Shown here: piece after piece, positions 35,256-47,160 of the stretch
How the letters are laid out: the number at the start of each line of letters is the position of its first letter
Numbering within the stretch: position 1 is the first letter of the stretch
From: Clavaria fumosa
Lineage: Eukaryota; Basidiomycota; Agaricomycetes; Agaricales; Clavariaceae
Assembly (NCBI GenBank): GCA_951802425.1
Contig: OX637795.1
Coordinates: 1,798,001-1,862,000 of the forward strand
DNA length: 64,000 nucleotides
Reading direction: 5' to 3'
Position numbers and translations under genes: made by a program
Notes under the pieces: generated by a model
Database searches by the model: none
What the model was told of the DNA's origin: nothing
The model's input: the letters and a program-made list of their open reading frames with translations, nothing else

Positions 35256-38200
35256 GTCCGAACTGGAGTCTCAGGAGTAGATATCCCAGCCCCCCTCCCA
35301 TCCCTGTACCCGCAGCTAGTATCCCAAAATACACTATCTTGCGGCAGAGACACACCCGGATTGGGGCTGAGGTGAAGGACAAAGCGGAAACGGAAACCGC
35401 TAAAAGTGAAATACCGAAAAGAGAAAAGGGGACTAGCAGCCAAGTGGAGCCAACAAAGCACCTTGCACCCTATTGCATATGCCCCAAGAGCTCTCCATCC
35501 AGGTGCACCTGGAGGCTCTCAGCACTGGCGAAGGGGCAACTACGAAAGCCCTTGTCAACTCAGGCTGCACCAACTGCTTTATGGACTTGGAGTGGGTGAA
35601 AAAAGTGGGATTGGAACCATCTCCCTTGCTGAATCCAATCACCATGTATAATGTGGATGGAACACAGAACAGAGATGGTAAGATCCGGTATGGGATGGAG
35701 CTGCTTGTGACAGTTGGTGACCACCAGGAGCGGATCCACTTCCTGCTAGGGAAGACTCAGTCCCACACGGCGATCCTTGGGCATGATTGGCTAAAGCGTC
35801 ATAATCCAGAGATTGACTGGGTGAAAGCTGAAGTAAGGCTCACCCGCTGCCCCAACTCCTGTGCCTCCTCCCCACACAGCCACCGGTCCCCTGTTCGACC
35901 CTCAGGTCCACCAAAAGCGAGTACCCTGGCCTCGGCCAGTATCCCGGACACCCGTTTTCCCAACACTGGCCCTACCCCTGATTGGCCCAGCCGCTACCCT
36001 TTGGTTTTTAGTGAAGCAAAGTGGGATGAGCTCCCCCACTCCCGCCCTGACTTTGATATCAAAATCGAGTTTAAAACAGACCCTGGACACCTCTCCTCTA
36101 AGCTATACTCTCTGACGCGAGAAGAGATGGTGGAAATGAATCGCTGGGTGGATGAGCAGCTAGCTTCTGGACGAATCCGACCTTCGAAGTCCCCGTATGC
36201 GAGCCCCTTCTTCTTCAAACGTGAGAAGGACAAGCTGCGGTCGATTATCGATTACTCTAGGCTGAACTCGTATCTAATCAAAGACAAGTACCCCCTCCCC
36301 CTCATATGAGACACTGTGGATGTGTTAAAGGGGGCGACCATCTATTCCAAGATTGATGCGAAGGGAGGTTTCCCATCAATGCAGGTCTGGCCAGAACATC
36401 AGCACCGCTGTGCTTTCCTAATGCCTTGTGGACTCTTCGAACCGGCAGTTATGTGGTTTGGGCTGCAGAATGCACCTGCAACCTTCCAGCGCTTCATGAA
36501 CCATGTGTTGAGAGAAGAGATTGCAGGGGGGCATGTCTGAGCCTATGTCGATGATGTTATAGTGTTTGCAGAGGATTTGGCTACACATCGGTATTGGATG
36601 GATCAGGTCTTGAAGAAGTTTGGGGAGAATGGCCTGTGTCTCAGACTCAGCAAGTGCGAGTTTGAGAAGAGTGAGGTTTTCTTCCTGGGGATGAAGATCT
36701 CCCACAACCATCTAGAGCATGACCCAGCTAAAGGCGCGGCGATCCGTAACTGGCCCAGGCTGAAAAATGTGAAAGAGGTACAAAGATTCAATGGGATGCT
36801 GAACTACCTCCGCCGGCACATCCCGAATCTCTCTGCCTGGGCAAAACCACTCTTCCGGCTGACAGGGAAAGTCCCGTGGAGATGGGAGGAGGAGGAGGAA
36901 GCAGCCTTCCAAGATCTCCGCCTGGCACTAGTATCAGTCCCGGTCTTGGCTCTACCACAAGACAAAGGGAGATGGAAGGTAGAAACGGATGCGAGCAACT
37001 TGGTGACTGGAGGAGTTCTCTCACAGCAGCAGGTGGATGGGACTTGGAGAGTTGTAGACTACATCTCCAAAGCCCTCACTGCAGCCGAGAAGAATTACGA
37101 TGTGTACGACAAGGAGTTCCTGGCTGTAATCCAGGCACTACGCGAGTGGCGGGCTTACCTGATTGGGGTGGAAGAGACTATCGAAATCTGGACGGACCAT
37201 GCTAACCTCCAGTACTTCCGGAAGCCCCAGAAGTTGAAACCGAGGCAGGTCCGTTGGGTTGGAGAGCTCCAGTGCTTTGACTTCGAGATCAAGTACCATA
37301 CTGGGAAGTCAAACACAAAAGCGGATGCACTCTCACGGAGGCCAGATTATGGAGAGATGGTGGAGGAGGATGCACCAGTACAGGTCTTCCCAGAGGCTGA
37401 GACCTGCACATCGTTCACATTGGAGATGGAGATGCTACTCCAGAAAAACAGCGCAGTATATGTGCAGAAGCCGGAGGAGCTTGATGATGAGTGGACAAGA
37501 GATCGGATGGGACTCTGGCGGAAGGCAGAAATCACTTGGGTGCCCCCAGAAGCACGTGAGGCAGTGCTCACCTTTGAGCATGACCTCCCCATCGCAGGGC
37601 ACCCTGGTCCACAGAAACTGAGGGTGGCTCTACTGAGGTCCTACTGGTGGGTGGGCATGGTGAAGGATTCCAATCGGTATGCAGGTGGATGCGAGACATG
37701 CCAATGAATCAAGCCTGATCGTACCAGGCACGCCGCTCCGCTCCATCCACACCCTGTCCCTGAGAGCCCCTGGGCAGTCATCTCTTGGGACATTGTTGGG
37801 CCTTTCCCCCTCTCACGTGGTCACAATGCAATCCTTGTCATTGTCAACAAGTTTACAAAACGAACTCTCATCAAAGCTATTGGCCTTGACCTCACGGGAC
37901 TTGGTGCTGCTTGGATCCTTCGAGGCCGGGTCTTCCGCGACCATGGAGTCCCGCAGAAAGTTGTGAGTGACCAGGGAACCCAATTTGTGTCCAGATTCAT
38001 GAGGGAGTTTTATGGGATGATTGGAGTTAAGGCGAACCTGAGCACTGCCTTCCACCCACAAACAGATGGACAGACAGAGCGGGTCAATCAGGAGGTTGAA
38101 GTGTATCTCCGGGCCTATGTTGACCATCTGCAGGATGATTGGGCAGAGTGGCTATCCACAGCCGAATTTGTGCTCAATAACTGTGAGCACTCAGCCACTG

Positions 38201-38859
38201 GATTCACACCTTTCTATCTGGAGTATGGCCGGCACCCTTGGAATGGTGGTATCTGGCCACCCTCTGAAGTGAACCCTGCAGCAGACGAGTGGATGGCCAA
38301 GCTCACAGAATCCCAAAGAGCAGCCAGGGATGCAATGGGGAAGGCGGCAGATGCGATGAAGGCTAGCTATGATAAAGGAAAGCACCCGAGTCATGAATAC
38401 TCAAAGGGGGACTTAGTCTGGCTGGATACCCGGAACCTGAAAATGGATTGACCATCCAAGAAGCTTGACAACAAGCGGGCTGGACCCTTCACTATCGAAG
38501 AGAAGGTTGGACCAGCAGCATACCGACTCAAGCTCCCCCGAGCATGGCGCATTCACCGGGTTTTCAATGAGTTGCTACTCACCCCGTATATTGCTCCCTC
38601 TTTCCCTTCCCAGAACTTGCCTCCACCCCCACCCCCCACGATTGACGATGACCACTTGGAGTATGAGGTGGAGGAAATTCTTGATGTCAAGAAGGTTGGA
38701 TGGGGAGTGAAGTATTTGGTGAAGTGGTTAGGATATCCTGCAGAGGAGAACACCTGGGAACCTCGTCACAACCTCACTAACGTTGCACTGTTGCTCCGGG
38801 ACTTCTTCCAGCAATACCCTGACAAGGCGAAGTTGGCAGGTCGAGACGCCCAGCCTTAA
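35256..38859 (+). pseudogene. Element C Pol: protease to chromodomain, broken by TGA codons
   Basis: The protease has Asn in place of the catalytic Asp (LVNSGCTNCF, AAC at 35557-35559). RT with YVDDVIVFAEDL is intact around 36545. RNase H is at 36960-37330. Integrase: zinc region to 37700, WDIVGPF, SDQGTQF, HPQTDGQTERVNQE. Chromodomain 38660-38770 (YEVEEILDVKKV, YLVKWLGYPAEENTWEP). Apart from an early frame change before 35473, the long frame is broken by four TGA codons (36307, 36538, 37705, 38449), at three of which sister copies support Arg. It is otherwise the best-preserved member of its family in the window. Confidence 0.92.
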
Positions 38860-38870
38860 GAGGGGGGTGA

Positions 38871-39177
38871 TGTCAGGATCGCTTACATAAGCAGGTTGGA
38901 AAGGCCAAGAAAGGATCGCAAAAGAGTTGCGGGAAGTTTGCGGACGAGTCACGTGACCCGAACGGGTGGTGGATTACATAATGGAAAAATCACGTGACCC
39001 CCGGGCCTGGACGCATCACGTGACGCACGGGGTCCGAGCATGGTAACGCCAGCAACTCCCGAACCGCTCGCTATATATACCACGTCGTTTTCTTACTTGT
39101 ACCCTTTTCCCCTTATGTTAGTATCGTCATCATCGACCTTACGTTAAGTTGTGTGAACCGTGAGACTAAGTCTGACA
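38871..39177 (+). repeat. 3' LTR of element C
   Basis: 307 bp, nearly identical to the 5' LTR, with TG...CA ends. Confidence 0.92.
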
Positions 39178-39440
39178 TGGGCATTGTTCAGGTTAGAAGG
39201 AGAATTGGAACATAAGACCCTCACTTTATATGGCTGTGATGCAAAGAATCGTTCATGGCAATTGAGACAAAAGAATACTAAATTTGAAGATGGAAAAGCC
39301 GGGATTGTTATGCAATTTGAGCATAGTGTGCGAGGACAGTTGTAGCAGATGATCAAGGGTTTATTGCCATTAAGGCACATGCAGCAATGCTGGGAGACAT
39401 TTGTACTAGTTCTGCAACAGCAAAAGAGCACATACATCAT
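39178..39440 (-). pseudogene. PHD/RING-like Cys8 zinc-finger gene fragment, cut by element C
   Basis: Minus-strand reading gives C-x2-C-x9-C-x2-C-x4-C-x2-C-x14-C-x2-C (begins SQHCCMCLNGN, includes CYNCPRTLCSNC, ends FFCLNCHERFF), a PHD-like spacing with Cys in place of the usual His. A likely splice acceptor (ttgctgttgcag) lies just upstream at about 39420. The coding frame runs into the 3' LTR of element C at 39177, so the rest of the gene was removed. The original protein is not identifiable. Confidence 0.6.
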
Positions 39441-41826
39441 TAGCAGCTGAAAGATGTCGCTTCTTATTCACAAGCTCCTCTTTTGTTGGAAGCCGTCACT
39501 TTTGAGACCAAGAAGCCATTATTAGAGATTCTCGGTTTCGTTTGGCAAGAATGTTTGCAGTGTAGTTACATAAGCTATAGCAAATAAGACCAAATTGCAC
39601 CAATTGCTGTGCCATCAGGATAGACCTATTTGTCACAGTCACCGCACGAGCGCACCAAATAGGACCAAATACAATTGCTGTGCCATCAAGATGGTCCTAT
39701 TTGGCGTAGTCGCCGCGCGACTGCGCCAAATAGAACCAAATACAATTGCTGTGCCATCAAATAGGACCAAATAGGACCAGATATTAGTATATGCATGCGA
39801 CTCCCGTGCCACACAACCTGGGGTGGTGAAACTGCAAGAGAATGAATGGGTTGTCAGCAAGGCCAATGAGAACAAGATATAGAGACAGACCTTCAACATT
39901 TATTGTGGGATTGTGATGCTATCTTATGACAGGCACACAGTACAGCATTGATGGCAGAGGATAGTCATTTAGAGAAGTTCAATCAGAGTAGCTGGTAACA
40001 AGGCAATGTGAGAGTCAGTGTCATCTAGGCCTTTATGTTGGCCTTGATAGATGCCTCATTAACCCAAGTGTGAGTGGGTGGGTGGTGAGCAGTAGTGACG
40101 GAGGGCGTGTCTCTCGGAGCATGGTATGCGGAGGCGCAGTGCGTTTGGTCGCACCCGAGTGCGGGTATATGCGGAGGTGGTTAAGGTGCCTCGCCCAGCG
40201 GAGTGTGTGGAGTTGCGAGCAATGCTTGTCACTCAGTGCATTGGCCACAGGCCACTACTGATTGGACTACTGTAAGCACATTTATTTTTTGGAGTGACTG
40301 TGAACGTGTCACGTGCTCATCTGTGAAACATGTGATAGACAACGCGTCGTGTGCTCATCATGTGATGGACAATGCGTTGAGCACTCATCATGTGATGATA
40401 ACATAAATAAACTGAAACAGAGATCCATCACTTTCTTCTCTATTCCATGCACTCTTCCTATAGGAATGCGACGCATCCAGCACTACACCTGCAGAGCAGT
40501 GCTGGATACGTCTTATTCCTGTGCTGCGGGCATTGCGACACCCTGTTCCAACGCTCTTTCTCTGAGGTCCGAATTGTCCGATACTCTTTCTCCGAGGTCT
40601 GAGACTCTTTTTCTCAGGTGCGCAGTTTCCTATCAGTCCATACTACTCATCTATTTTTTAAGGTATGGGCTTTGCAGTCAGGCTAGCATGAGTCAAGGGG
40701 AGGGGGCACTGTGCGCCTTCAGAATTGAGTTTGCGTCTATATGCTGGCGCGAGTCATTCTGCCTCCTACAACTGATGCTGATTGGCCTCATCTCACCCCT
40801 TGAAGATAATAGGCATTTGTTTCCACCTGGAATTATTGCCATTGTCAGTCGTGCAGTACTCACCAGATTGTTCCATTGCAGGACATTTCGAAGACCCGAG
40901 TTGGGTCTAGCAAATGGTATGTACTGCCTACTTTTGTTACTCATACTGACCTTAATTACTAGCCCTACCAACAAGAAATCGCAAGCCTCTGAACAAAAAA
41001 GTACTAGCCCTACAGACGAGACTGAGTGGAACCTCCATAGGAGCCTTTTCAAAGTACGTAGTATCTACATCTCACATATCTCTGTGCTCATCTCATGGGT
41101 GTTTCCCTTAGCGTATCTACAGAATTTCGATGCACCCATATTTAGATAGTGCTTCTTTCTCCGGGCTCAGGGAGGACTGAACTGGCCACTCAGTCCTCTC
41201 CAAATGGCCCTACATACATTTGCACTCTTATACTTTTTTTATTCAATCTTTTTTACATTATAACCAAGAATTGTACAACTTAAAAATTCGGAAGAAATTC
41301 TGGTTGGTGAAAGAAATCACATGGCCTCTGCTTTAAATGTCACTGCCTACGAGGTTCGCACTTTGCTTCGCTCAAGCAGTTACAGTGTACCAGCACTAGT
41401 TTTCACACCAAACATGGCTTCCGTGTCTCCACATCAACACAACATGATTAAAGAAAATCGGAGTAGGTGCGAAAGCTTGAGAATTACCTTAGGAATGCAC
41501 AGTAATTTTTTCATTAATTTTAAGGCCAGTGTATCAGTTGTATGAGCAGGCAGAAAGATGAGTGCCATTTCACTCAGAAACCGTTTGTTTTCACACCGTG
41601 GGAACAAACTGGAACACTCAGTCGCCATCGCTCGAATCTGCAAGGGAACAAGATGGGCTGCAAGGTTTCCTCTTTAGTTCTAAGGTCTCGAAGTAGAATT
41701 GCTGTGGCTCTGCTCTACTCAACTCACACCATTCAGTCATTTTTTGACATAGATATCATTCCAGCCCACATCTACACTAGTCCGTAAATATCAGGGTGGC
41801 CGATGTTCGGCTGCTTCTGATGGGTC
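39441..41826. other. Intergenic region without a supported gene
   Basis: Contains the palindromic array at 39587-39785, about 29-bp repeats at 40310-40405 (catcatgtgatgga) and three ctctttctc-gaggtc units at 40550-40625. A 278-codon ORF (40313-41149) overlaps these repeats, shows no domain and is not called a gene. Confidence 0.55.
39587..39785. repeat. Palindromic tandem array (ccaaataggacc units)
   Basis: Two to three copies of caattgctgtgccatcaa with aggaccaaat. One unit is an inverted repeat: ggtcctatttggcg (39693) pairs with cgccaaatagaacc (to 39737). It resembles a small foldback or MITE-derived element. Confidence 0.65.
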
Positions 41827-42081
41827 ATCACAATTACCAACCAAGTCAAATGTAGAGGGTGGTTCCAGACTAAGAATTGAGTTTCTTATCAGTCAGCATT
41901 ACATGTCACTATGTGACCAGCAGGTTTTGACTTTCCGCAACTAGAGTCACATCACAGTCACGTCAAAGACCAAACAAATAAATAAATTTTACAATAATAA
42001 TACAATTTGCATTTGGTGAATGAACGGTGCACGTGAGCTTGTGTGGACGCGCACCGGCTCGACGATGCGCACCAGCTCGAC

Positions 42082-44572
42082 ATGGACCAGGCCAGCACAA
42101 ATTCTCGCTCCCCTTCAACAAGGGGCAGCTTCATTTCTGATCGCGTTCATCACTATACTTTGCACTGGCACACGTGGGAAGAATTTCAGTACTGGCTCGA
42201 TGCCGAGCAGCGCAACCAGGGAATTCAATTTGTCTGGAAAAACAAACGCATGGCTGACCCTGGCCAACCCTGGTGCGAACGGCACGAATTTGTGTGTTCT
42301 CGGCAGGGGGGAGGCTCAGCAAAAGCCTATGTCACCAAGCACCCGGATTGGAAGCATCATATTCCTTCAAAGAGGACCGGGTGCCCCTGCCGTCTCACTG
42401 CCAAGACTTACCCAAATACGAAGGAGGTTCTCGGCATGTATAGCGAAGGGCATACCCATGAAATAGGGGATGAGAATCTGAAATTCACATGGCTGTCAAA
42501 GGAGGTCCGAGATAAGATTGCAGAAATGCTGCGATTGGGCATAGACAATGATCGCATCGTCAGTATTTAGTTCTGCTAAAATTAACTGCTTACTCATGTG
42601 TTCCCAGATCGAGACCATCCGCAGTGAGCAGCCAATCACCAAAGGGAATGCGAGGTGGGATGAATTTGTGACAGCACGAGATATTCGCCGGATTGAGGTG
42701 CGTGTGACCATTCCCACGAATCCATCAAGGGTCCTCAACATTTCCCAAGAGGGAGATGGAAGCGCATGAGATTCGGCTCAATCCCCAGGACGGGCCGTCC
42801 ATCTTTTTGTGGGCAACACGGCTTCGAGAGGAGGGCGCTCTTCTTGCCTTCAAGATGAGCTGTGATCTGCCTCCCCTTGGCTCTGCTTTGGCTAGGGATA
42901 CATTTGTTATGATAATTCAGACAGAATATCAGAGAAAAAAAATTAGGGACTTCGGAAATTCATTTTTGGGCATAGACGCAACACACAATACCACTCACTA
43001 TGAAAATGTCAGCCTCTTCACATTAATTATCCAAGACGATTGGGGCCATGGTGAGTAATCTCAAAAATACTTTTTCCTTGCTTACCAAATGTCAGGCATG
43101 CCAATTGCCTGGATGATCTCATCAAATGCACATCAGGAAACGATCACTTTCCTATTACGTGCAGTCCAAATTGAGAGCCCCGAGATAAAACCAAGGCGTA
43201 TCATGTCAGACAAGGATTGCGCACAGATGAATTCAATTCAGGTGGTGTATCCTGAGTCCCAGCTACTTCTGTGCTGGTGGCATGTGCTGCATGCCTGGCA
43301 ACAGCACTTTGTTACCTTACAGCACCCAGAACTTTGGTCGCTCCTTAAGGCCTGGGTCCAGATCACCGATCAGGCGGCTTTTGATGCGCAGTGGGAAGCA
43401 ATCAAGCACGTGGCACCGGCATCTGTCATTCGGTACCTTGAGACCGATTGGTGGGCTGAGCGGAATTTGTGGTCAGCAGTCAACCGTAGAGATCGGTCTG
43501 TGCTTGATTTAGGTGACACGAATATGCTCGTTGAGGCTTGAGGCATAGGTGGAATATTTTATAAGAAAGAAACCAATTAAAATGTGTATTCTCAGCTGGC
43601 ACCATCTCCTGAAGGGAAAGTTCTTGCAGCGCAAGCGGAATCGGCGTGTCGACCACCTCATCTACATACTCACTCGTAGGGCGATCCCCTATTTCGTTGC
43701 CAGGCATCGCCGGCAGGCCTTCGGCTTTGATGGTGCTAATTTGGAAGCCCAGCGCTGGGCCGAAGTCGAGAAAAGTGCCAAGGAGATCCCGCGATCGGAC
43801 ATCAGGGACATCAATGCCATTAATTTCCATGTTCGCTCGCAGCACAACCCTCAGCATTGGTTCAAAGTTGACCTCAAGGCTGGCGTGTGTGTGTGACTGC
43901 CCAAGTTGGCCATTAATTTCTTTCTGCAAGCACCTTACTGCCATCCAGAACTACTATCTGGAGGCCTGCGCAACCATCCCATTTCCCACCAGAGTCAAGA
44001 ATGCGGGCCAATTGACCGCACATGACAGTTCCCATGAGCATGCGAATATCTATCCATTTTCGGAAGTTGCTGTCAATATTGACAGCTGTCACCTCACACG
44101 GATTGGTCGCAAGATTCTGGACTCCACTTCCCGTGAGAATCAAGTGCATCATCTGATGCCCGCTTTACTCAATTTGGAGGCACAGCTTGACCACGCCAAG
44201 GCACCACTACCGAAGAAGGTGTCAATTGCCCCAAATCAGCACTCCTGGCCGGAGACTGCTGCAGTGATGATTGCAAAGCCGAAAACGAAGCGGAAGGGCC
44301 ATACGGACCCATACAGCGGCGGAGAGAGAGGCGGGAAGAGAGCAAAGCCTGACACGAGAGTTGTGAGGACTGCCCAGTCCGATGAGAACACCCCCGCTCC
44401 CGCCATTCCCCCCATACCTGCCAAACTTGTCATTAACGCCCCCGCTCCCGCAATTCCCCCCATACCCGCCAAACCCATTAACATCCCCGCTCCCGCCATT
44501 CCCACCATACCTGCCATACCTGCCATACCCGCCAAACTTGTCATTCACATCCCCCGCTGTCAGCCTAAATAG
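42082..44572 (+). pseudogene. Mutator-like (MULE) transposase with FAR1/GCM-like N-terminus and SWIM finger
   Basis: Exons 42082-42558, 42608-42697, 42750-43050, 43096-43537 and about 43602-44572; the first three introns (49, 52, 45 bp) are clean and in phase. The N-terminal part has a C/H-rich DNA-binding region (GCPCRLTAKTY...EGHTHEIGDE). The MULE core has FLGIDATHNTTHY (first Asp), IMSDKDCAQM (second Asp), LCWWHVLHAW (C-x2-H) and NMLVEA (likely Glu). The SWIM finger is CDCPSWPLISFCKH, at about 43895-43940. The tail is proline/alanine repeats (PAPAIPPIPAK). Two lesions: no canonical splice joins exon 4 to exon 5 in frame (TGA at 43540), and a (GT)n run at about 43890 shifts the frame just before the SWIM motif. 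Confidence 0.85.
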
Positions 44573-44634
44573 ATATTTTTTGACCGCCACACAAGTATTT
44601 TTTGCTAGACTCCCACTTTGGTACTGACTGAATG

Positions 44635-44814
44635 CTTACATAACGTGAATGATAGTTATTTATTATTTATCTTACATAACTTGAATGATAGTTATTTATT
44701 ATTTATCTTACATAACTTGAATGATAGTTATTTATTATTTATCTTACATAACTTGAATGATAGTTATTTATTATTTATCTTACATAACTTGAATGATAGT
44801 TATTTATTATTTAT
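44635..44814 (+). repeat. 36-bp AT-rich tandem repeat, five copies
   Basis: Units cttacataac-ttgaatgatag-ttatttattatttat repeat exactly five times. The 36-bp length keeps one frame open across the array, but nothing else suggests translation. Confidence 0.92.
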
Positions 44815-44859
44815 TTTACGAAAATATGTGCCTGCCGGTTGTGTTTGGTCCGTATCACA

Positions 44860-44975
44860 TGACCATGATGTGACTCTAGTTGGGGGTGGAAAGTCCCCAA
44901 CTGTGACCAGTGTTGAAGTACTTCAATGCAGGTCACATTGTGACTTGTCACACCCCTTTCAAAAACATCGAAGTG
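44860..44975. repeat. Palindromic repeat, copy 1 (GAAGTACTTC core at 44915-44924)
   Basis: gtgaccagtgttgaagtac pairs with cttcaatgcaggtcac. It is followed by gtgacttgtcacacccctt, the reverse complement of the left flank of copy 4. It lies at the right end of the MULE. Confidence 0.8.
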
Positions 44976-45322
44976 CATTGGTATTACCAACCAAGTCAAA
45001 TGTAGAGGAAGGGTGGTTCCAGACTAAGAATTGAGACCTCTGCATCGTTGCTTATTGGTTTTTCCATGTAAATGCCTCATAAATTATATAGCTGCAATTC
45101 TCTTATTGATCAAACATTGTGTGACAAGATGTGACAGTTGCTTTGATCTCCACCACTTCGACAATGTCTTCACCGATAATTCTCCCTTGTTCCTCTTATC
45201 ACATTGACAAACAGACAAAACAGATGAAATCACTCTATGTGTCTCTGCAGGTACAGGGAGCAATGTAAGCTTTTCTTGTTTGCTGTGCTTCGTGCGACAA
45301 CTAAATAGCTCTCTAAAGGGCA

Positions 45323-46911
45323 ATGATGACATTAACAGATCCTGGATTGCCCGATGTGCGGATCCGATTAGAAAGAGATGCTTATTCTTGTAAGGTGAGA
45401 TTCAAGTGCAGATGAAATCAGGCCAATGCATCTCACCGTTCTAGATGAGTGACCCCCAGGATAAGGGAGACCATGTCATAATGGTCCTGAACGTGAATCT
45501 TGTCCGTCCAGCAACTTCTGCAGTGATGGAATTTTGGAACAAGACTGATGCAAGTAAGTACTCATTCCAACTTCTATTCAAAATCAGTGGCCTGAGCATA
45601 ATTTCCAGATCGTGCTGCATTTCGAGAGCTCATGCTTTTGTTCGATCAAATGTGGACTAATAAGAAATATCGCATTTTTGTCCAATCTGTCAAACCCAAT
45701 TTCCCTGGAGACTCTTGGGGGTATCTCGAGTAAGTTTCCGTTGAGACAGGTGTAGTTCTGAATCTAATGGATGTCTCAAGGAGTGAAGAATCAACAACTA
45801 TTTGGGAAAGCTCTTCAGTGTAGATGAGCTTTCAATTCACTGCATATAGCAAGTATTCTCATATATTGTAGTCTACCAGATCAAACAATGATTGCAGGGG
45901 ACTTTGAGATGGATGTCAAAGAGCTTGAACTCTTGGATGATGGTCGGTGGATCAATGACCACATTGTGGACTTTGCCCTATGGTAGGCATTGGTGCTCTT
46001 TAGCAATCTTACTAATATAATAAAATTTATACAGTAAGACAGTAGCTGATGTGCAGATACAACATGGCTCTGCAGCAGCATCATTCTGGTTAGCCAGCTC
46101 ATTTTTCCTTACTAAATTACGGTAAATATTTTAATCTTTAAGAAGTATCAGCTGATGAGCTTGGAGCAGAAAAGATGGAGCAGAGAATGCTTCCAGATGG
46201 ATTCCAGATCTCACACCGAGATATGCATATTGGATTATTCCAGCATTCAGCAACAACAAGCAAGTGATTATCTCCTTTTTCCATCTTCCTCTCAACTTAT
46301 TACTGCTGTTATTCCAGAAAACATTGGTACTTAATAGTTGTAGTTAACCCATACCAATGCTTCATGAAAGGTAGCAATGAAGTAGAGGGATGGTAAGTTC
46401 TTGATCATTAGCATTGGTGTGGAATAATGGAAAGAAAATATCACAGTTTCATAGTTGTCCTCGACAGCCTTTACGACAAAATGCCCGCTGAAGATGAGGT
46501 GGCAATTATGGGTGTCTTTCACTCTGCTGGGAAGGCCCAAGGGTTGGCGTCTATCAAGCCACCCAAAGTCATTTATCCAAAAGTTGGTGTGAATTCTCTA
46601 AGGCTTTATTATTTGTCCTCATGTCGGGTAATTACAGGTTATCAAGCAAGGAAATGGAAGTGATTGCGGTATTTATACAATCCATTTTGGAAGGCTTTGG
46701 ATGACAGAGGGCAAAAGACTTTGGGATGCGGTACAGGTGAGACCACCCACCTTTGATTTCTATTCTTCTCATTGCTTTGCAGAATGGCTCAGGTTTTGAG
46801 CTGAGCCTGGACAACATGTGGAAGCATTCAATGGTCACAAATCTCTGTGAACAGCTAAGGAGTGAGATTCTAAGGAGTGTAGAGGAAGGATGGTTCAAGA
46901 GACAGAAGTAA
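45323..46911 (+). CDS. Ulp1/SENP-type cysteine protease (C48), apparently intact
   Basis: Ten exons by eye: 45323-45394, 45445-45553, 45609-45729, 45872-45982, 46035-46121, 46186-46263, 46318-46392, 46447-46582, 46638-46736, 46783-46911; all phases fit with GT-AG introns, most of about 45-65 bp. Motifs: LELLDDGRWINDHIVDFAL at the start of the C48 fold, KHWYLIVVVNP (catalytic His), FIVVLDSLYD (Asp), and IKQGNGSDCGIYTIHF (oxyanion Gln and catalytic Cys). Such enzymes remove SUMO or related modifiers; the substrate here is unknown. It follows the MULE in the same orientation. Plant Kaonashi-type MULEs carry Ulp1-like genes, so it may be a transposon passenger (inference). Exon 6 start is the least certain. 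Confidence 0.85.
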
Positions 46912-47084
46912 GAATGTAGATTTCTGTTTCAGGGCTTATCGAGTTCTCAGACCCTACTGTCTCTTTCGGATGTCTGAAAAGAAATGCTTAATAACTGTCT
47001 GTTCTGTGCCCTCTCTTGTCTTTACTGCACTGTTGAATCAAATTTTGTTGGCTTTTATATTCATCTAGGCTGGTACAGCGGTGT

Positions 47085-47160
47085 ATGACAAGTCACAATG
47101 TGACGCATGACGAAGTACTTCACCGCTTGTCACATAGTGACATGTAACGCCGATGGCACA
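47085..47160. repeat. Palindromic repeat, copy 2 (core 47112-47121)
   Basis: gacaagtcacaatgtgac and gtcacatagtgacatgtaac flank cgaagtacttcacc. The right flank (gtaacgccgatggcac, then tgactttgaaatac) matches copy 4. Confidence 0.8.

Larger units (their letters stand above)
32610..39177 (+). mobile_element. Element C: chromovirus with intact layout and many stops
   Basis: 5' LTR 32610-32914, 3' LTR 38871-39177. Order: leader (interrupted by a solo LTR), gag, protease, RT, RNase H, integrase, chromodomain, polypurine tract (aagaggggggtga). It is the same family as A, D and F. The outer flanks (tttca and tgggc) do not form a target duplication, so the ends may come from recombination between copies. 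Confidence 0.92.
41834..45035 (+). mobile_element. MULE-type DNA transposon with inverted ends and outer direct repeats
   Basis: The transposase gene lies between inverted segments: 41927-41975 (gactttcc, caactagagtcacatca, gaccaaac) and the reverse complement of 44843-44900. Outside them sits a direct repeat of about 50 bp (41834-41881 and 44983-45035; taccaaccaagtcaaatg ... aagaattgag). A 9-10-bp MULE target duplication was not identified, so the true outer limits are open. Confidence 0.6.

Noticed and set aside
40313..41149. 278-codon ORF in the gap between element C and the MULE
   Set aside because: Overlaps two tandem repeat tracts, has no domain or intron logic and an odd composition; probably chance.
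44635..44814. Regular repeats that might suggest a CRISPR array
   Set aside because: Units are directly abutting without spacers, in a eukaryotic context.
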